A stretch of DNA of 5,792 nucleotides. It comes from Gemmatimonadota bacterium. Lineage in GTDB: Bacteria > Gemmatimonadota > Gemmatimonadetes > Gemmatimonadales > GWC2-71-9. The stretch lies in the NCBI GenBank assembly GCA_024640185.1, contig JAHEFN010000164.1, positions 1 through 5,792 of the forward strand, written 5' to 3'. Shown in pieces: positions 1-5,792 of the stretch (the stretch's first letter is position 1; each line of letters starts with the position of its first letter). A program made the translations under genes and the position numbers. The notes under the pieces were generated by a model. It did not search any database, was not told the origin of the DNA, and was given only the letters and a program-made list of their open reading frames with translations.

Positions 1-516
1 AACCGACTCGGTGAGTTCCAGCGTGCCCGGATCTTGACGTTCATCGATCCGTATTCCGACCCGAGTCACCGGGGATTCCAGGCGATCCAGTCGAAGATCG
101 CCATCGGCTCCGGTGGCTGGGTGGGCACCGGCTTCACCGCCGGTCCCCAGAAACGCAGCGGATTCATTCCGGAACATTGGACCGACTTCGTCTTCTCGGT
201 GGTCGGCGAGGAGTTCGGCTTCCTCGGCGTGCTCCTGATCCTGTCGCTGTTTTTCGGCTTTGTCCTGGTCTTGATCCAGATCGCCCGTCGCGCCGCCGAT
301 CCGTATGCCTCGATGGTGGTCTTCGGGGTGATCGGGTTGGTCTTCACCCACGTGTTCGAGAACGTCGGGATGACGGTGGGCGTGATGCCGATCACCGGGA
401 TCCCGCTGCCGTTCTTCTCCTACGGTGGTTCCTTCACGCTGGCGCTGGCGATCGGCATGGGACTGGTCTACCGGGCCGCGTGCGAAGGCCGGGCTGCCTC
501 GTATCTCGATACCTGA
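1..516 (+). CDS. rodA: RodA, peptidoglycan glycosyltransferase of the rod-shape (SEDS) family, C-terminal part (5' truncated by window edge)
   Basis: RodA polymerises lipid II into glycan strands during lateral wall elongation, working in the inner membrane with a class B penicillin-binding protein. The reading frame is open from base 1, so 171 residues remain, a little under half of a usual RodA of about 370-400. Visible from the start are QRARILTFIDP and QSKIAIGSGG, typical of the large extracytoplasmic loop of RodA. Next comes IPEHWTDFVFSVVGEEFG, whose Asp (bases 184-186) matches the conserved catalytic Asp of SEDS proteins. A hydrophobic helix follows (about bases 214-285), then a second one, then GMTVGVMPITGIPLPFFSYG, the family signature, and a last membrane helix. 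The loop sequence and the NVGMTVG context favour RodA over its paralogue FtsW. The true start lies upstream of the window; the TTG at base 34 is inside the gene. Family assignment is firm; the division versus elongation role is inferred from sequence. Confidence 0.93.
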   Translation, partial: NRLGEFQRARILTFIDPYSDPSHRGFQAIQSKIAIGSGGWVGTGFTAGPQKRSGFIPEHWTDFVFSVVGEEFGFLGVLLILSLFFGFVLVLIQIARRAADPYASMVVFGVIGLVFTHVFENVGMTVGVMPITGIPLPFFSYGGSFTLALAIGMGLVYRAACEGRAASYLDT

Positions 517-615
517 CAAGCATTTGGGAATTCACACCTTGCGCACTTTCCCCGGGGGCGGCACGTTTGTTCGTCGCATATCGACCCCGCTGGACGGACA
601 CCAACCCGAGGGTGC
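517..615. other. Intergenic gap between rodA and accD
   Basis: This is the only non-coding stretch longer than about 10 bases. It is the only place in the window where a promoter for the accD-lysA cluster would not lie inside a gene. I see no pair of good -35 and -10 boxes at normal spacing: TTGCGC (539-544) has no matching AT-rich hexamer 16-18 bases downstream, and the AT-richer CATATC near 577-582 has no -35. A weak inverted repeat (GGGAA at 526-530 with TTCCC at 548-552, 17-base loop) lacks a following T run, so it is not a credible intrinsic terminator. Read-through from rodA is therefore as likely as a separate start. Confidence 0.5.
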
Positions 616-624
616 ATGACCGTA

Positions 625-1497
625 ATGGCGTGGTTCAAGAAGGAGCGCAAGCCAAAGACCGCCCCGCGGGAGCGGAGGGAAGTTCCCGCTGACGCGTGGG
701 AAAAGTGTGAGTCGTGCGGTCACGTCGACATCCGGGAGAAGTTCGAGCGGTCGATCAACGTCTGCCCCGAGTGCGGCACCCACAAGCGCTTCACCGCCGA
801 GGAGTACATCGAGCTGCTGACCGATGAGGGCTCCTGGAAGGAGCTCTTCGCGGATCTCGTCTCGGTCGACCCCCTCCAATTCGAGTCCTATCCGGAGCGT
901 CTGGCGGCTGCCCGCAAGAAGGCCTCCACCTCCGATGCGATCTATACCGGCCTCGCCACGCTCGAGGGGCAGGGGCTGCACCTTGGGGTGATGAACTTCC
1001 GGTTCATGGGTGGCTCCATGGGGTCGGTGGTGGGCGAGAAGATCGCCCGGCTGGCCCGACGCTCGGTCGACAAGAAGCTGCCGATGGTGTTGGTGTGCAC
1101 GTCGGGAGGCGCCCGGATGCAGGAGGGGGCCCTCTCCCTGATGCAGATGGCCAAGACCTCGGCCGCCATCGCCCAGCTCAAGCGGCTGGCCATCCCCTTC
1201 ATCACCATTCTCACCGACCCCACCACCGGGGGGGTCTCGGCTTCCTTCGCGATGCAGGGCGACGTGATCCTCGCGGAGCCTGCCGCGGTGATCGGTTTCG
1301 CGGGGCAGCGGGTCATCAAGCAGACCATCGGTCAGGATCTCCCCGAGGGGTTCCAGACAGCAGAGTTCCTGCTCGAGAAGGGGCAGATCGATGATGTCGT
1401 GCCGCGTGGTTCGCTGCGGGAGACCACCGCGCGGCTGTTGCGCCACATGCGCCGCAAGCGGGTGACCGCCCGACCCAGAACCTCCTCCGCCGCCTGA
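625..1497 (+). CDS. accD: Acetyl-CoA carboxylase carboxyltransferase subunit beta
   Basis: AccD pairs with AccA to form the carboxyltransferase that moves CO2 from biotin on AccB to acetyl-CoA, giving malonyl-CoA for fatty acid synthesis in the cytoplasm. From this start the protein has 290 residues, close to the E. coli protein (about 304) but without its longer tail. A four-cysteine zinc finger sits at residues 28, 31, 47 and 50 (CX2CX15CX2C). The crotonase-like carboxyltransferase core follows, with FMGGSMGSVVGEKI, SGGARMQEG (residues 160-168), DPTTGGVSASFA (from 198) and IGFAGQRVIKQTI. These glycine pairs form the oxyanion holes in the family. An in-frame ATG at 616 would add MTV. I prefer 625 because the family usually begins M-(A/S)-W and the zinc cysteines then fall where E. 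coli has them. GAGGG at 608-612 is too close to 616 and rather far from 625, so it does not decide. accA is not adjacent, at least within this window. Confidence 0.96.
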   Translation: MAWFKKERKPKTAPRERREVPADAWEKCESCGHVDIREKFERSINVCPECGTHKRFTAEEYIELLTDEGSWKELFADLVSVDPLQFESYPERLAAARKKASTSDAIYTGLATLEGQGLHLGVMNFRFMGGSMGSVVGEKIARLARRSVDKKLPMVLVCTSGGARMQEGALSLMQMAKTSAAIAQLKRLAIPFITILTDPTTGGVSASFAMQGDVILAEPAAVIGFAGQRVIKQTIGQDLPEGFQTAEFLLEKGQIDDVVPRGSLRETTARLLRHMRRKRVTARPRTSSAA

Positions 1498-1507
1498 TCG
1501 CCCGCCC

Positions 1508-2731
1508 GTGAGCGCGCGGTATCGAGCCGCGCTCGAGTATCTCTTCCCGCGAACCACCCAGATCAAGTTCGGTCTCGAGACCACCAGGGGGCTGCTCGAG
1601 GCCGTCGGACATCCCGACCGGCAGTTTCCCTCGATCCAGATCGGGGGCACCAACGGCAAGGGCAGCGTCGCGACGCTGGTGGCGGCGGCACTGCGTGCCC
1701 ACGGCTTGCGGGTGGGGCTCTACACCTCCCCACACCTGGTCTCGTTTCGGGAACGGATTCGCGTCGATGGGCAGCCGATCAGCCGCGAGGCGGTCGCCGC
1801 CTGGACCGACCACCTCCATCCCGCGATCGACAGACTCGGCGCGACCTTCTTCGAGGCCACCACTGCGATGGCCTTCGCCGACTTCGCGGCCCGGGGTGTC
1901 GACATCGCCGTCGTGGAGGTGGGACTGGGCGGGCGCCTCGACAGCACCAACGTCCTCACGCCGCTGGTCAGCGGGGTGACCCACGTTGGCCTCGATCACC
2001 AGAAATACCTCGGGGAGACGATCGAGGAGATCGCCCGTGAGAAGGCCGGGATCGCCAAGGCCGGCATTCCGTTCGTGGTGGGTGAGCCCGATCCTCGGCT
2101 GGCATCCCTGCTGGTGGCGGCAGCCGCCCCCGGGAGCAAGACCGTGGTGGTCCCTCCTGACGCCTCCTGGGCGGGCGAGCTGGCGCTGCAGGGACCCCAC
2201 CAGCGCCGCAACGCGACGGTGGCCGAGGCGCTCCTTCTGGCGCTGCCTGCACCCCTCGTCCCTGCCGCCGGCACCATTCGCGAGGCCTTTGCCCACACCC
2301 GTCTTGCCGGTCGCTTCGATCGGCGCGGCCGGTGGCTCCACGACGTGGCCCACAATCCCGATGGGATGCGGACCCTGACCGCGGCGCTCGGGGCGATGGC
2401 GCCGCCAGGTCCGGTGCATGCGCTGGTCTCGATTCTCGGTGACAAGGACTGGCCGGCAATGCTCGTCGAGCTCGACCGCGCCATCGACGTGGGGATCCTG
2501 ACGGTGGCCCCCAGCGCCGCCGGACGTGGCTGGGACACCAGGTGGCTCGAAGCGTGGCTCGCCGACCCGGATCGCCCTCCGGCTCGGGCCAGCTGGCATC
2601 TGGTGCCGGAGTTCGGTGCGGCGCTTCGCCGGGCGGAGGCTGGCGCGGGGACCGTTCTGGTGACGGGCTCCTTCCACACCGTGGGCGATGTGCTTCAGGC
2701 CCGGGGGAGCGAAGTGTATCTTGGGCCATGA
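1508..2731 (+). CDS. folC: Folylpolyglutamate synthase / dihydrofolate synthase (Mur ligase family)
   Basis: FolC adds glutamate to folates using ATP, and in many bacteria it also joins glutamate to dihydropteroate to make dihydrofolate. It is a cytoplasmic enzyme of the Mur ligase superfamily. The 407-residue product is slightly shorter than the usual 420-430. The N-terminus matches the family (ALEYLF, then IKFGLETTRGLLEAVGHP). The ATP P-loop is GGTNGKGS (46-53), followed by LYTSPHLVSFRERI, GLGGRLDSTNV, GLDH (161-164) and EKAGIAK (from 178), whose first Lys corresponds to the lysine usually carbamylated. The C-terminal domain carries DVAHNPDG (279-286), ILGDKDW and TGSFHTVGDVL. The start is GTG, 10 bases after the accD stop, with no Shine-Dalgarno sequence in front. 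No ATG lies near enough to replace it, and homology begins within a few residues. Whether it has both activities or only the polyglutamylating one cannot be told from sequence alone. Confidence 0.94.
   Translation: MSARYRAALEYLFPRTTQIKFGLETTRGLLEAVGHPDRQFPSIQIGGTNGKGSVATLVAAALRAHGLRVGLYTSPHLVSFRERIRVDGQPISREAVAAWTDHLHPAIDRLGATFFEATTAMAFADFAARGVDIAVVEVGLGGRLDSTNVLTPLVSGVTHVGLDHQKYLGETIEEIAREKAGIAKAGIPFVVGEPDPRLASLLVAAAAPGSKTVVVPPDASWAGELALQGPHQRRNATVAEALLLALPAPLVPAAGTIREAFAHTRLAGRFDRRGRWLHDVAHNPDGMRTLTAALGAMAPPGPVHALVSILGDKDWPAMLVELDRAIDVGILTVAPSAAGRGWDTRWLEAWLADPDRPPARASWHLVPEFGAALRRAEAGAGTVLVTGSFHTVGDVLQARGSEVYLGP
2728..2731 (+). promoter_or_regulatory. ATGA start-stop overlap coupling folC to hisS
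   Basis: The hisS ATG (2728-2730) overlaps the folC TGA (2729-2731). No Shine-Dalgarno sequence lies at normal distance; the purine stretch GGGGGAG at 2702-2708 is about 20 bases upstream. Such overlaps usually allow a terminating ribosome to restart at once, so hisS translation probably depends on folC translation. Confidence 0.75.
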
Positions 2732-4029
2732 CTTTTCAGGCCCTCCCCGGCTTTCGGGACTTCGGCCCCGAGGCGCTGGCGTTTCGTTCGCACCTCCTCG
2801 AGGCGTGGCGGCGCGTGGCCAATCGGTACGGCTTTCAGGAGTACGATGGCCCTCCGCTGGAGCCACTTGAGCTCTACACCGCCAAGAGCGGTGAGGAAAT
2901 TGTCGGCCAGCTCTTCGAGTTCGTCGACAAGGGCGGTCGGCAGGTCGCGCTTCGGCCGGAGATGACGCCGACGTTTGCCAGGATGGTCTCCCAACACGCC
3001 AACGGGATGCGCAAGCCGATCCGGTGGTTCAGCGTGCCGCAACTCTTCCGCTATGAGCGGCAGCAGCGCGGCCGACTGCGGGAACACTTCCAACTCAACT
3101 GTGACCTGGTGGGCGAGGCCGGACCGCTGGCCGACGCCGAGGTGATCGCGCTCGCGATCGATGTCTGCCGTGAACTCGGCCTCACCAGTGAGGACTTCCG
3201 GGTCCGCCTCTCCGATCGCTCGGTCCTGCAGGCCATCTTTGCGTCGGCCGGGATCGATGGCCCACAGTTCGACGCCGCCCTCGGTGCCATCGACAAGTTG
3301 GAACGGGCCGGCCGCGACGCGACCATCACCCGCCTGGCCGAACTCGGGATGGCCCCACCGCAAGTCGATCTCATCCTCCGCACGTCAGCCGTCCGGTCGC
3401 GGGAGGAGCTGGCAGCGTTGGCCGCCTCCTGCCGCGTGCCGACGGCCGAGTGGGGCTTCCTCACGGTGGTTGACGCCCTCGAGGCGATGGGCCTCGGCCC
3501 CTTCGTGGAGATCGACCTGTCGATCGTGCGTGGGTTGGCCTACTACACCGGCACCGTGTTCGAGCTCTTTGACCGGAAGGGAGAGCTGCGTGCCATCTGC
3601 GGCGGCGGGCGCTACGACACCCTGCTGTCGTCACTGGGTGGCGTGGACCTCCCGGCGGTCGGCTTCGGGATGGGCGATGTCGTCCTGGGTGAGCTGCTCA
3701 AGGACCGCGGGCTGGCACCGACGCCGCCCCTGCAGGTCGAGTGTTTCGTGGCGGGGGTGACGGTCGGCGACCGGCCCAACGTCCTCGCCGTTGCCCACCA
3801 GCTGCGCGATGCCGGTATCGCGGTCGAGTATGCCCTGGGTGGAGGCGCACTCTCCAAGCAACTCAAGCTCGCCGATGCCCGTGGGGCCCGGGCGGCCGTC
3901 CTGGTCGGCCCCGACGATTGGGTCCGCGGCGACGTGCAACTGAAGGACCTTGTCCAGACATCCCAGGATGCCGTGCCGCTCGATCGACTGGTCGAGCGGT
4001 GCCGCGCCCTTCTCACTCGAACGGGTTGA
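2728..4029 (+). CDS. hisS: Histidyl-tRNA synthetase (class IIa), RGLAYY-type
   Basis: HisRS charges tRNA-His with histidine. The protein has 433 residues, normal for bacterial HisRS (E. coli 424). Motif 1 begins at LPGFRDFGPE near the N-terminus. The ATP/histidine region has RPEMTP (76-81) where E. coli-like enzymes have RPEGT. Motif 2 is FRYERQQRGRLREHFQLNCD (107-126). The histidine motif is IVRGLAYYTGTVFE (266-279), keeping the catalytic Arg268 but with Ala271 where Asp is usual. CGGGRYD (291-297) and AVGFGMGD follow. A C-terminal anticodon-binding domain runs from about residue 330 to the end (ALSKQLKLADARGARAAVLV). Having this domain argues against the HisZ regulatory paralogue. From memory, RGLAYY and RPEMT/RPELT occur together in plant organellar HisRS and several bacterial groups, so this is probably a natural subtype. 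The frame stays open upstream to an ATG at 2542, but that part lies over folC and has no synthetase homology, so 2728 is the start. Confidence 0.93.
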   Translation: MTFQALPGFRDFGPEALAFRSHLLEAWRRVANRYGFQEYDGPPLEPLELYTAKSGEEIVGQLFEFVDKGGRQVALRPEMTPTFARMVSQHANGMRKPIRWFSVPQLFRYERQQRGRLREHFQLNCDLVGEAGPLADAEVIALAIDVCRELGLTSEDFRVRLSDRSVLQAIFASAGIDGPQFDAALGAIDKLERAGRDATITRLAELGMAPPQVDLILRTSAVRSREELAALAASCRVPTAEWGFLTVVDALEAMGLGPFVEIDLSIVRGLAYYTGTVFELFDRKGELRAICGGGRYDTLLSSLGGVDLPAVGFGMGDVVLGELLKDRGLAPTPPLQVECFVAGVTVGDRPNVLAVAHQLRDAGIAVEYALGGGALSKQLKLADARGARAAVLVGPDDWVRGDVQLKDLVQTSQDAVPLDRLVERCRALLTRTG

Positions 4030-4032
4030 ACG

Positions 4033-5481
4033 ATGGCAGACTCCAAGGCACTCACCACGCGCGAGGCCGATTTCAGCGCCTGGTACAACGACCTCATCCA
4101 GCGGGCGCAGCTCGCCGACTATTCGCCGGTGCGCGGGTGCATGGTGATCCGCCCGAACGGCTACGCCATCTGGGAGCAGATGCAGCGGGCGCTCGATGAC
4201 ATGTTCAAGGCGACCGGTCACCAGAACGCCTACTTCCCGCTCTTCATTCCGCAGAGCTTCCTCGCCCGCGAGGCCGAACATGTCGAGGGATTCGCCCCCG
4301 AGACGGCGGTGGTCACCCACGGCGGCGGCAAGGAACTCGAGGAGCCGCTGGTGGTGCGGCCCACCTCCGAGACGATCATCTACGCGATGTTCGCGAAGTG
4401 GATCCAGAGCTGGCGCGACCTGCCGGTGCTGATGAACCAGTGGTGCAACGTGGTGCGCTGGGAGATGCGCACCCGGCTCTTCCTGCGGACGACGGAGTTC
4501 CTCTGGCAGGAGGGCCACACCGCCCATGCCACCGAACCCGAGGCGCAGGCAGAGACGCTCGAGATTCTCGGCATCTACCGGCGCTTCATGGAGGAGTGGA
4601 TGGCGATGCCGGTGCTGACCGGCCTCAAGACGGAGAGCGAGAAGTTCGCCGGTGCGCTCAAGACCTACTCCTGCGAGGCGCTGATGCAGGACAACAAGGC
4701 GCTGCAGGCCGGCACCTCCCATCACCTGGGGCAGAACTTTGCCAAGGCGTTCGAGGTGCAGTTCCAGACCAAGGAGGGTGGGCTCGACTACGTCTGGAGC
4801 ACCTCGTGGGGCGTCTCCACCCGGATGATCGGCGGCCTGATCATGACCCACGGTGACGACCGGGGGATGGTCTGCCCGCCCCGATTGGCGCAGTGGCAGG
4901 TGGTCGTGATTCCGATCTGGCGGTCCGATGAGGAGCAGGCCGTGACCTGCGAGGCGGCCAGGACGCTGGTGGCGGAGCTCAGTGCCGCGGGCATTCGGGC
5001 CACGGCGGACACCAGGGACGGGATCAAGCCGGGCGCCAAGTACTTCGAGTGGGAGGCCCGTGGCGCCCCGTTGCGACTCGAACTCGGCCCCCGCGACTTG
5101 GCGGCCGGCACGGCGATGATGGCCCGGCGAACCGGTGGCAAGGAGCCGATCCCCATGGACGGCATCGCGGCACGACTGCGCGACGAGCTCGACGCCATGC
5201 AGCAGGCGCTGCTCGACGCCGCGATCGCCCGCCGCGAGGCGAACTCGCTCCGCGGACCGAAGAGCAAGGAGGAGTTCATCGCCTTCCTCGAGGGGGATGG
5301 TGGCTTCGTCTATGCCGGGTTCTGTGGTGATCCGCTGGTCGAGGCGGAGATCAAGGCCGCGACCAAGGCCACGATCCGCTGCATCCCGGACGAGGAGTTC
5401 CGTTCGGCCGAGCAGCCGACCACCTGCATCTGGACGGGCCGGCCAGCGACGGTGGAGGCCGTGTGGGCGAAGGCGTATTGA
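4033..5481 (+). CDS. proS: Prolyl-tRNA synthetase, short type 3 (archaeal/eukaryote-like)
   Basis: ProRS charges tRNA-Pro with proline. At 482 residues, with no editing insertion between motifs 2 and 3, this is the type 3 form rather than the long E. coli form of about 570. Landmarks in order: [20 protein letters not shown] near the N-terminus, [15 protein letters not shown] (109-116), the motif 2 region VVRWEMRTR and [16 protein letters not shown] (150-165), [30 protein letters not shown], and motif 3 [20 protein letters not shown] (260-279). The anticodon-binding domain follows (about 287-400; [20 protein letters not shown]), then the C-terminal domain (about 412-482) ending AKAY. In T. thermophilus ProRS the equivalent terminal Tyr carboxylate reaches into the active site. 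That C-terminal domain usually binds zinc through four Cys; here only Cys431 and Cys465 remain, with Val436 and Thr468 at the other places. It starts 3 bases after hisS with no clear ribosome binding site. Confidence 0.95.
   Translation: MADSKALTTREADFSAWYNDLIQRAQLADYSPVRGCMVIRPNGYAIWEQMQRALDDMFKATGHQNAYFPLFIPQSFLAREAEHVEGFAPETAVVTHGGGKELEEPLVVRPTSETIIYAMFAKWIQSWRDLPVLMNQWCNVVRWEMRTRLFLRTTEFLWQEGHTAHATEPEAQAETLEILGIYRRFMEEWMAMPVLTGLKTESEKFAGALKTYSCEALMQDNKALQAGTSHHLGQNFAKAFEVQFQTKEGGLDYVWSTSWGVSTRMIGGLIMTHGDDRGMVCPPRLAQWQVVVIPIWRSDEEQAVTCEAARTLVAELSAAGIRATADTRDGIKPGAKYFEWEARGAPLRLELGPRDLAAGTAMMARRTGGKEPIPMDGIAARLRDELDAMQQALLDAAIARREANSLRGPKSKEEFIAFLEGDGGFVYAGFCGDPLVEAEIKAATKATIRCIPDEEFRSAEQPTTCIWTGRPATVEAVWAKAY
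5451..5481 (+). promoter_or_regulatory. proS-lysA junction: two possible lysA starts, each with a ribosome binding site
   Basis: Two in-frame starts for lysA lie inside the end of proS. GTG at 5463 follows GGTGGAGG (5451-5458) by 4 bases. TTG at 5478 follows GAAGG (5469-5473) by 4 bases and forms a TTGA overlap with the proS stop (5479-5481). The upstream purine box is the stronger match to the 16S rRNA tail but also encodes conserved proS residues. No in-frame ATG is available between the proS stop and the LysA homology. Either way the two genes are translationally coupled. Confidence 0.55.
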
Positions 5482-5792
5482 CGCAGCTCTTCGATGACGC
5501 GGGTCTCGCTCGGCACGCCGATGGCGCCCTCCAGCTCGGGGGCGCCTCGCTGCAGGAGATCGCCGAGGAGGTCGGCACGCCGACCTTCGTCTACGCCCTA
5601 GACACGATTCGGGATCGCTACCGCCGGCTCAGCGCCGCGTTCGGCGAGTTGCCACACACCATCTGCTACGCAGTGAAGGCCAACGGCAACCTCGCGGTCC
5701 TGAAGCTGTTGGCCGACCTCGGTGCCGGGGCCGACATCGTCTCGGGCGGCGAGTTGCTGCGCGCCCTCGCGGCCGGCTTCCCGGCCGACCGC
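5478..5792 (+). CDS. lysA: Diaminopimelate decarboxylase, N-terminal part (3' truncated by window edge)
   Basis: LysA removes CO2 from meso-diaminopimelate to give L-lysine, the last step of the pathway, using pyridoxal phosphate in the cytoplasm. Only 105 of about 410-430 residues are present; the frame is open to the last base. From the TTG start, the protein reads into [19 protein letters not shown], then [10 protein letters not shown] (33-42), the entry to the alanine-racemase-like barrel. [11 protein letters not shown] (61-71) carries the expected PLP-binding Lys67, and [10 protein letters not shown] (84-93) follows. These are typical of fold type III decarboxylases. Arginine, ornithine or carboxynorspermidine decarboxylases share the fold, and substrate-deciding residues lie beyond the window. 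The motif spellings and the N-terminal GGxSLxEIAxxVGTPTxVY lead-in favour LysA. The GTG at 5463 would add five residues. The gene follows proS with overlap, so it belongs to the same run of genes. Confidence 0.88.
   Translation, partial: MTQLFDDAGLARHADGALQLGGASLQEIAEEVGTPTFVYALDTIRDRYRRLSAAFGELPHTICYAVKANGNLAVLKLLADLGAGADIVSGGELLRALAAGFPADR

Noticed and set aside
501..512. Short inverted repeat GTATCTCGATAC at the end of rodA
   Set aside because: The arms are 5 bases with a 2-base loop and sit inside the coding end with no T run. Too small to be a terminator and expected by chance.
550..557. CCCCGGGG palindrome in the rodA-accD gap
   Set aside because: An 8-base GC palindrome is expected often in a high-GC genome, and there is no flanking symmetry to suggest an operator.
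1228..1234. Run of seven G in accD, a possible phase-variation or sequencing-error site
   Set aside because: The frame is intact across it, it encodes the conserved Gly-Gly-Val of DPTTGGV, and phase variation of an essential gene is unlikely.
532..1659. Long open frame on the - strand (375 codons) opposite accD
   Set aside because: Its product is low-complexity (Gly/Arg/His/Leu rich) with no recognisable domain. It mirrors the GC-rich third codon positions of accD, a common artefact in high-GC genomes.
2542..2727. Upstream in-frame extension of hisS (62 extra codons)
   Set aside because: It overlaps the conserved folC C-terminus in another frame, has no synthetase homology, and the HisRS family starts at about 2728.
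1316..2866. Very long open frame on the - strand (516 codons) opposite folC
   Set aside because: It covers parts of three well-identified + strand genes, has biased composition (Arg/Gly/Pro/His) and no family signature. It is best explained as an antisense shadow of biased codon use.
2728..4029. hisS as the HisZ regulatory subunit
   Set aside because: The product has a full anticodon-binding domain, an intact motif 2 and the catalytic Arg of RGLAYY. HisZ usually lacks the C-terminal domain, and no hisG is adjacent.
3631..4851. Open frame on the - strand (406 codons) spanning the hisS-proS junction
   Set aside because: It lies opposite two clear synthetase genes and shows only His/Leu/Gly-rich sequence without a domain. 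It is a shadow frame.
1..5792. Mobile element, CRISPR array, defence system or other novel system
   Set aside because: All six genes are recognised housekeeping genes with similar base composition. There are no direct repeat arrays, transposase or phage motifs, or unexplained gaps above 100 bases.

Overview
This is a gene-dense housekeeping segment from a high-GC bacterium. All six genes lie on the + strand: 3'-rodA / accD / folC / hisS / proS / lysA-5'. The first and last are cut by the window edges. The organism appears free-living and rod-forming. It has a RodA elongasome glycosyltransferase, a separate bacterial AccD subunit, a short type 3 (archaeal/eukaryote-like) prolyl-tRNA synthetase, and a histidyl-tRNA synthetase of the variety that has RGLAYY in place of RGLDYY. 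Strong GC bias, GTG/TTG starts, the style of the AccD N-terminus and the type 3 ProRS would fit Gemmatimonadota or a related high-GC phylum. That placement is an inference from memory of sequence style, held at about 50%; no marker gene such as 16S is present.

Layout: bases 1-516 hold the C-terminal part of RodA (cell-wall elongation). A 99-base gap (517-615) is the longest non-coding stretch. It has no convincing promoter or terminator but is the only room for one. From accD onward the genes are packed like one operon: a 10-base gap to folC, a 4-base ATGA overlap between folC and hisS, a 3-base gap to proS, and a TTGA or longer overlap between proS and lysA.

The genes serve core growth: lateral wall synthesis (rodA), malonyl-CoA for fatty acids (accD), folate polyglutamylation for one-carbon units (folC), charging of tRNA-His and tRNA-Pro by two class IIa synthetases (hisS, proS), and the last step of lysine synthesis from meso-diaminopimelate (lysA). 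Diaminopimelate is also a common wall precursor, which loosely links lysA to rodA.

I found no mobile element, CRISPR array, RNA gene, phage gene or defence system, and no evidence of an undescribed system. The observations most worth checking are the half-lost cysteine set in the ProRS C-terminal domain, the non-canonical HisRS motifs, and the near absence of Shine-Dalgarno sequences at the internal operon starts.
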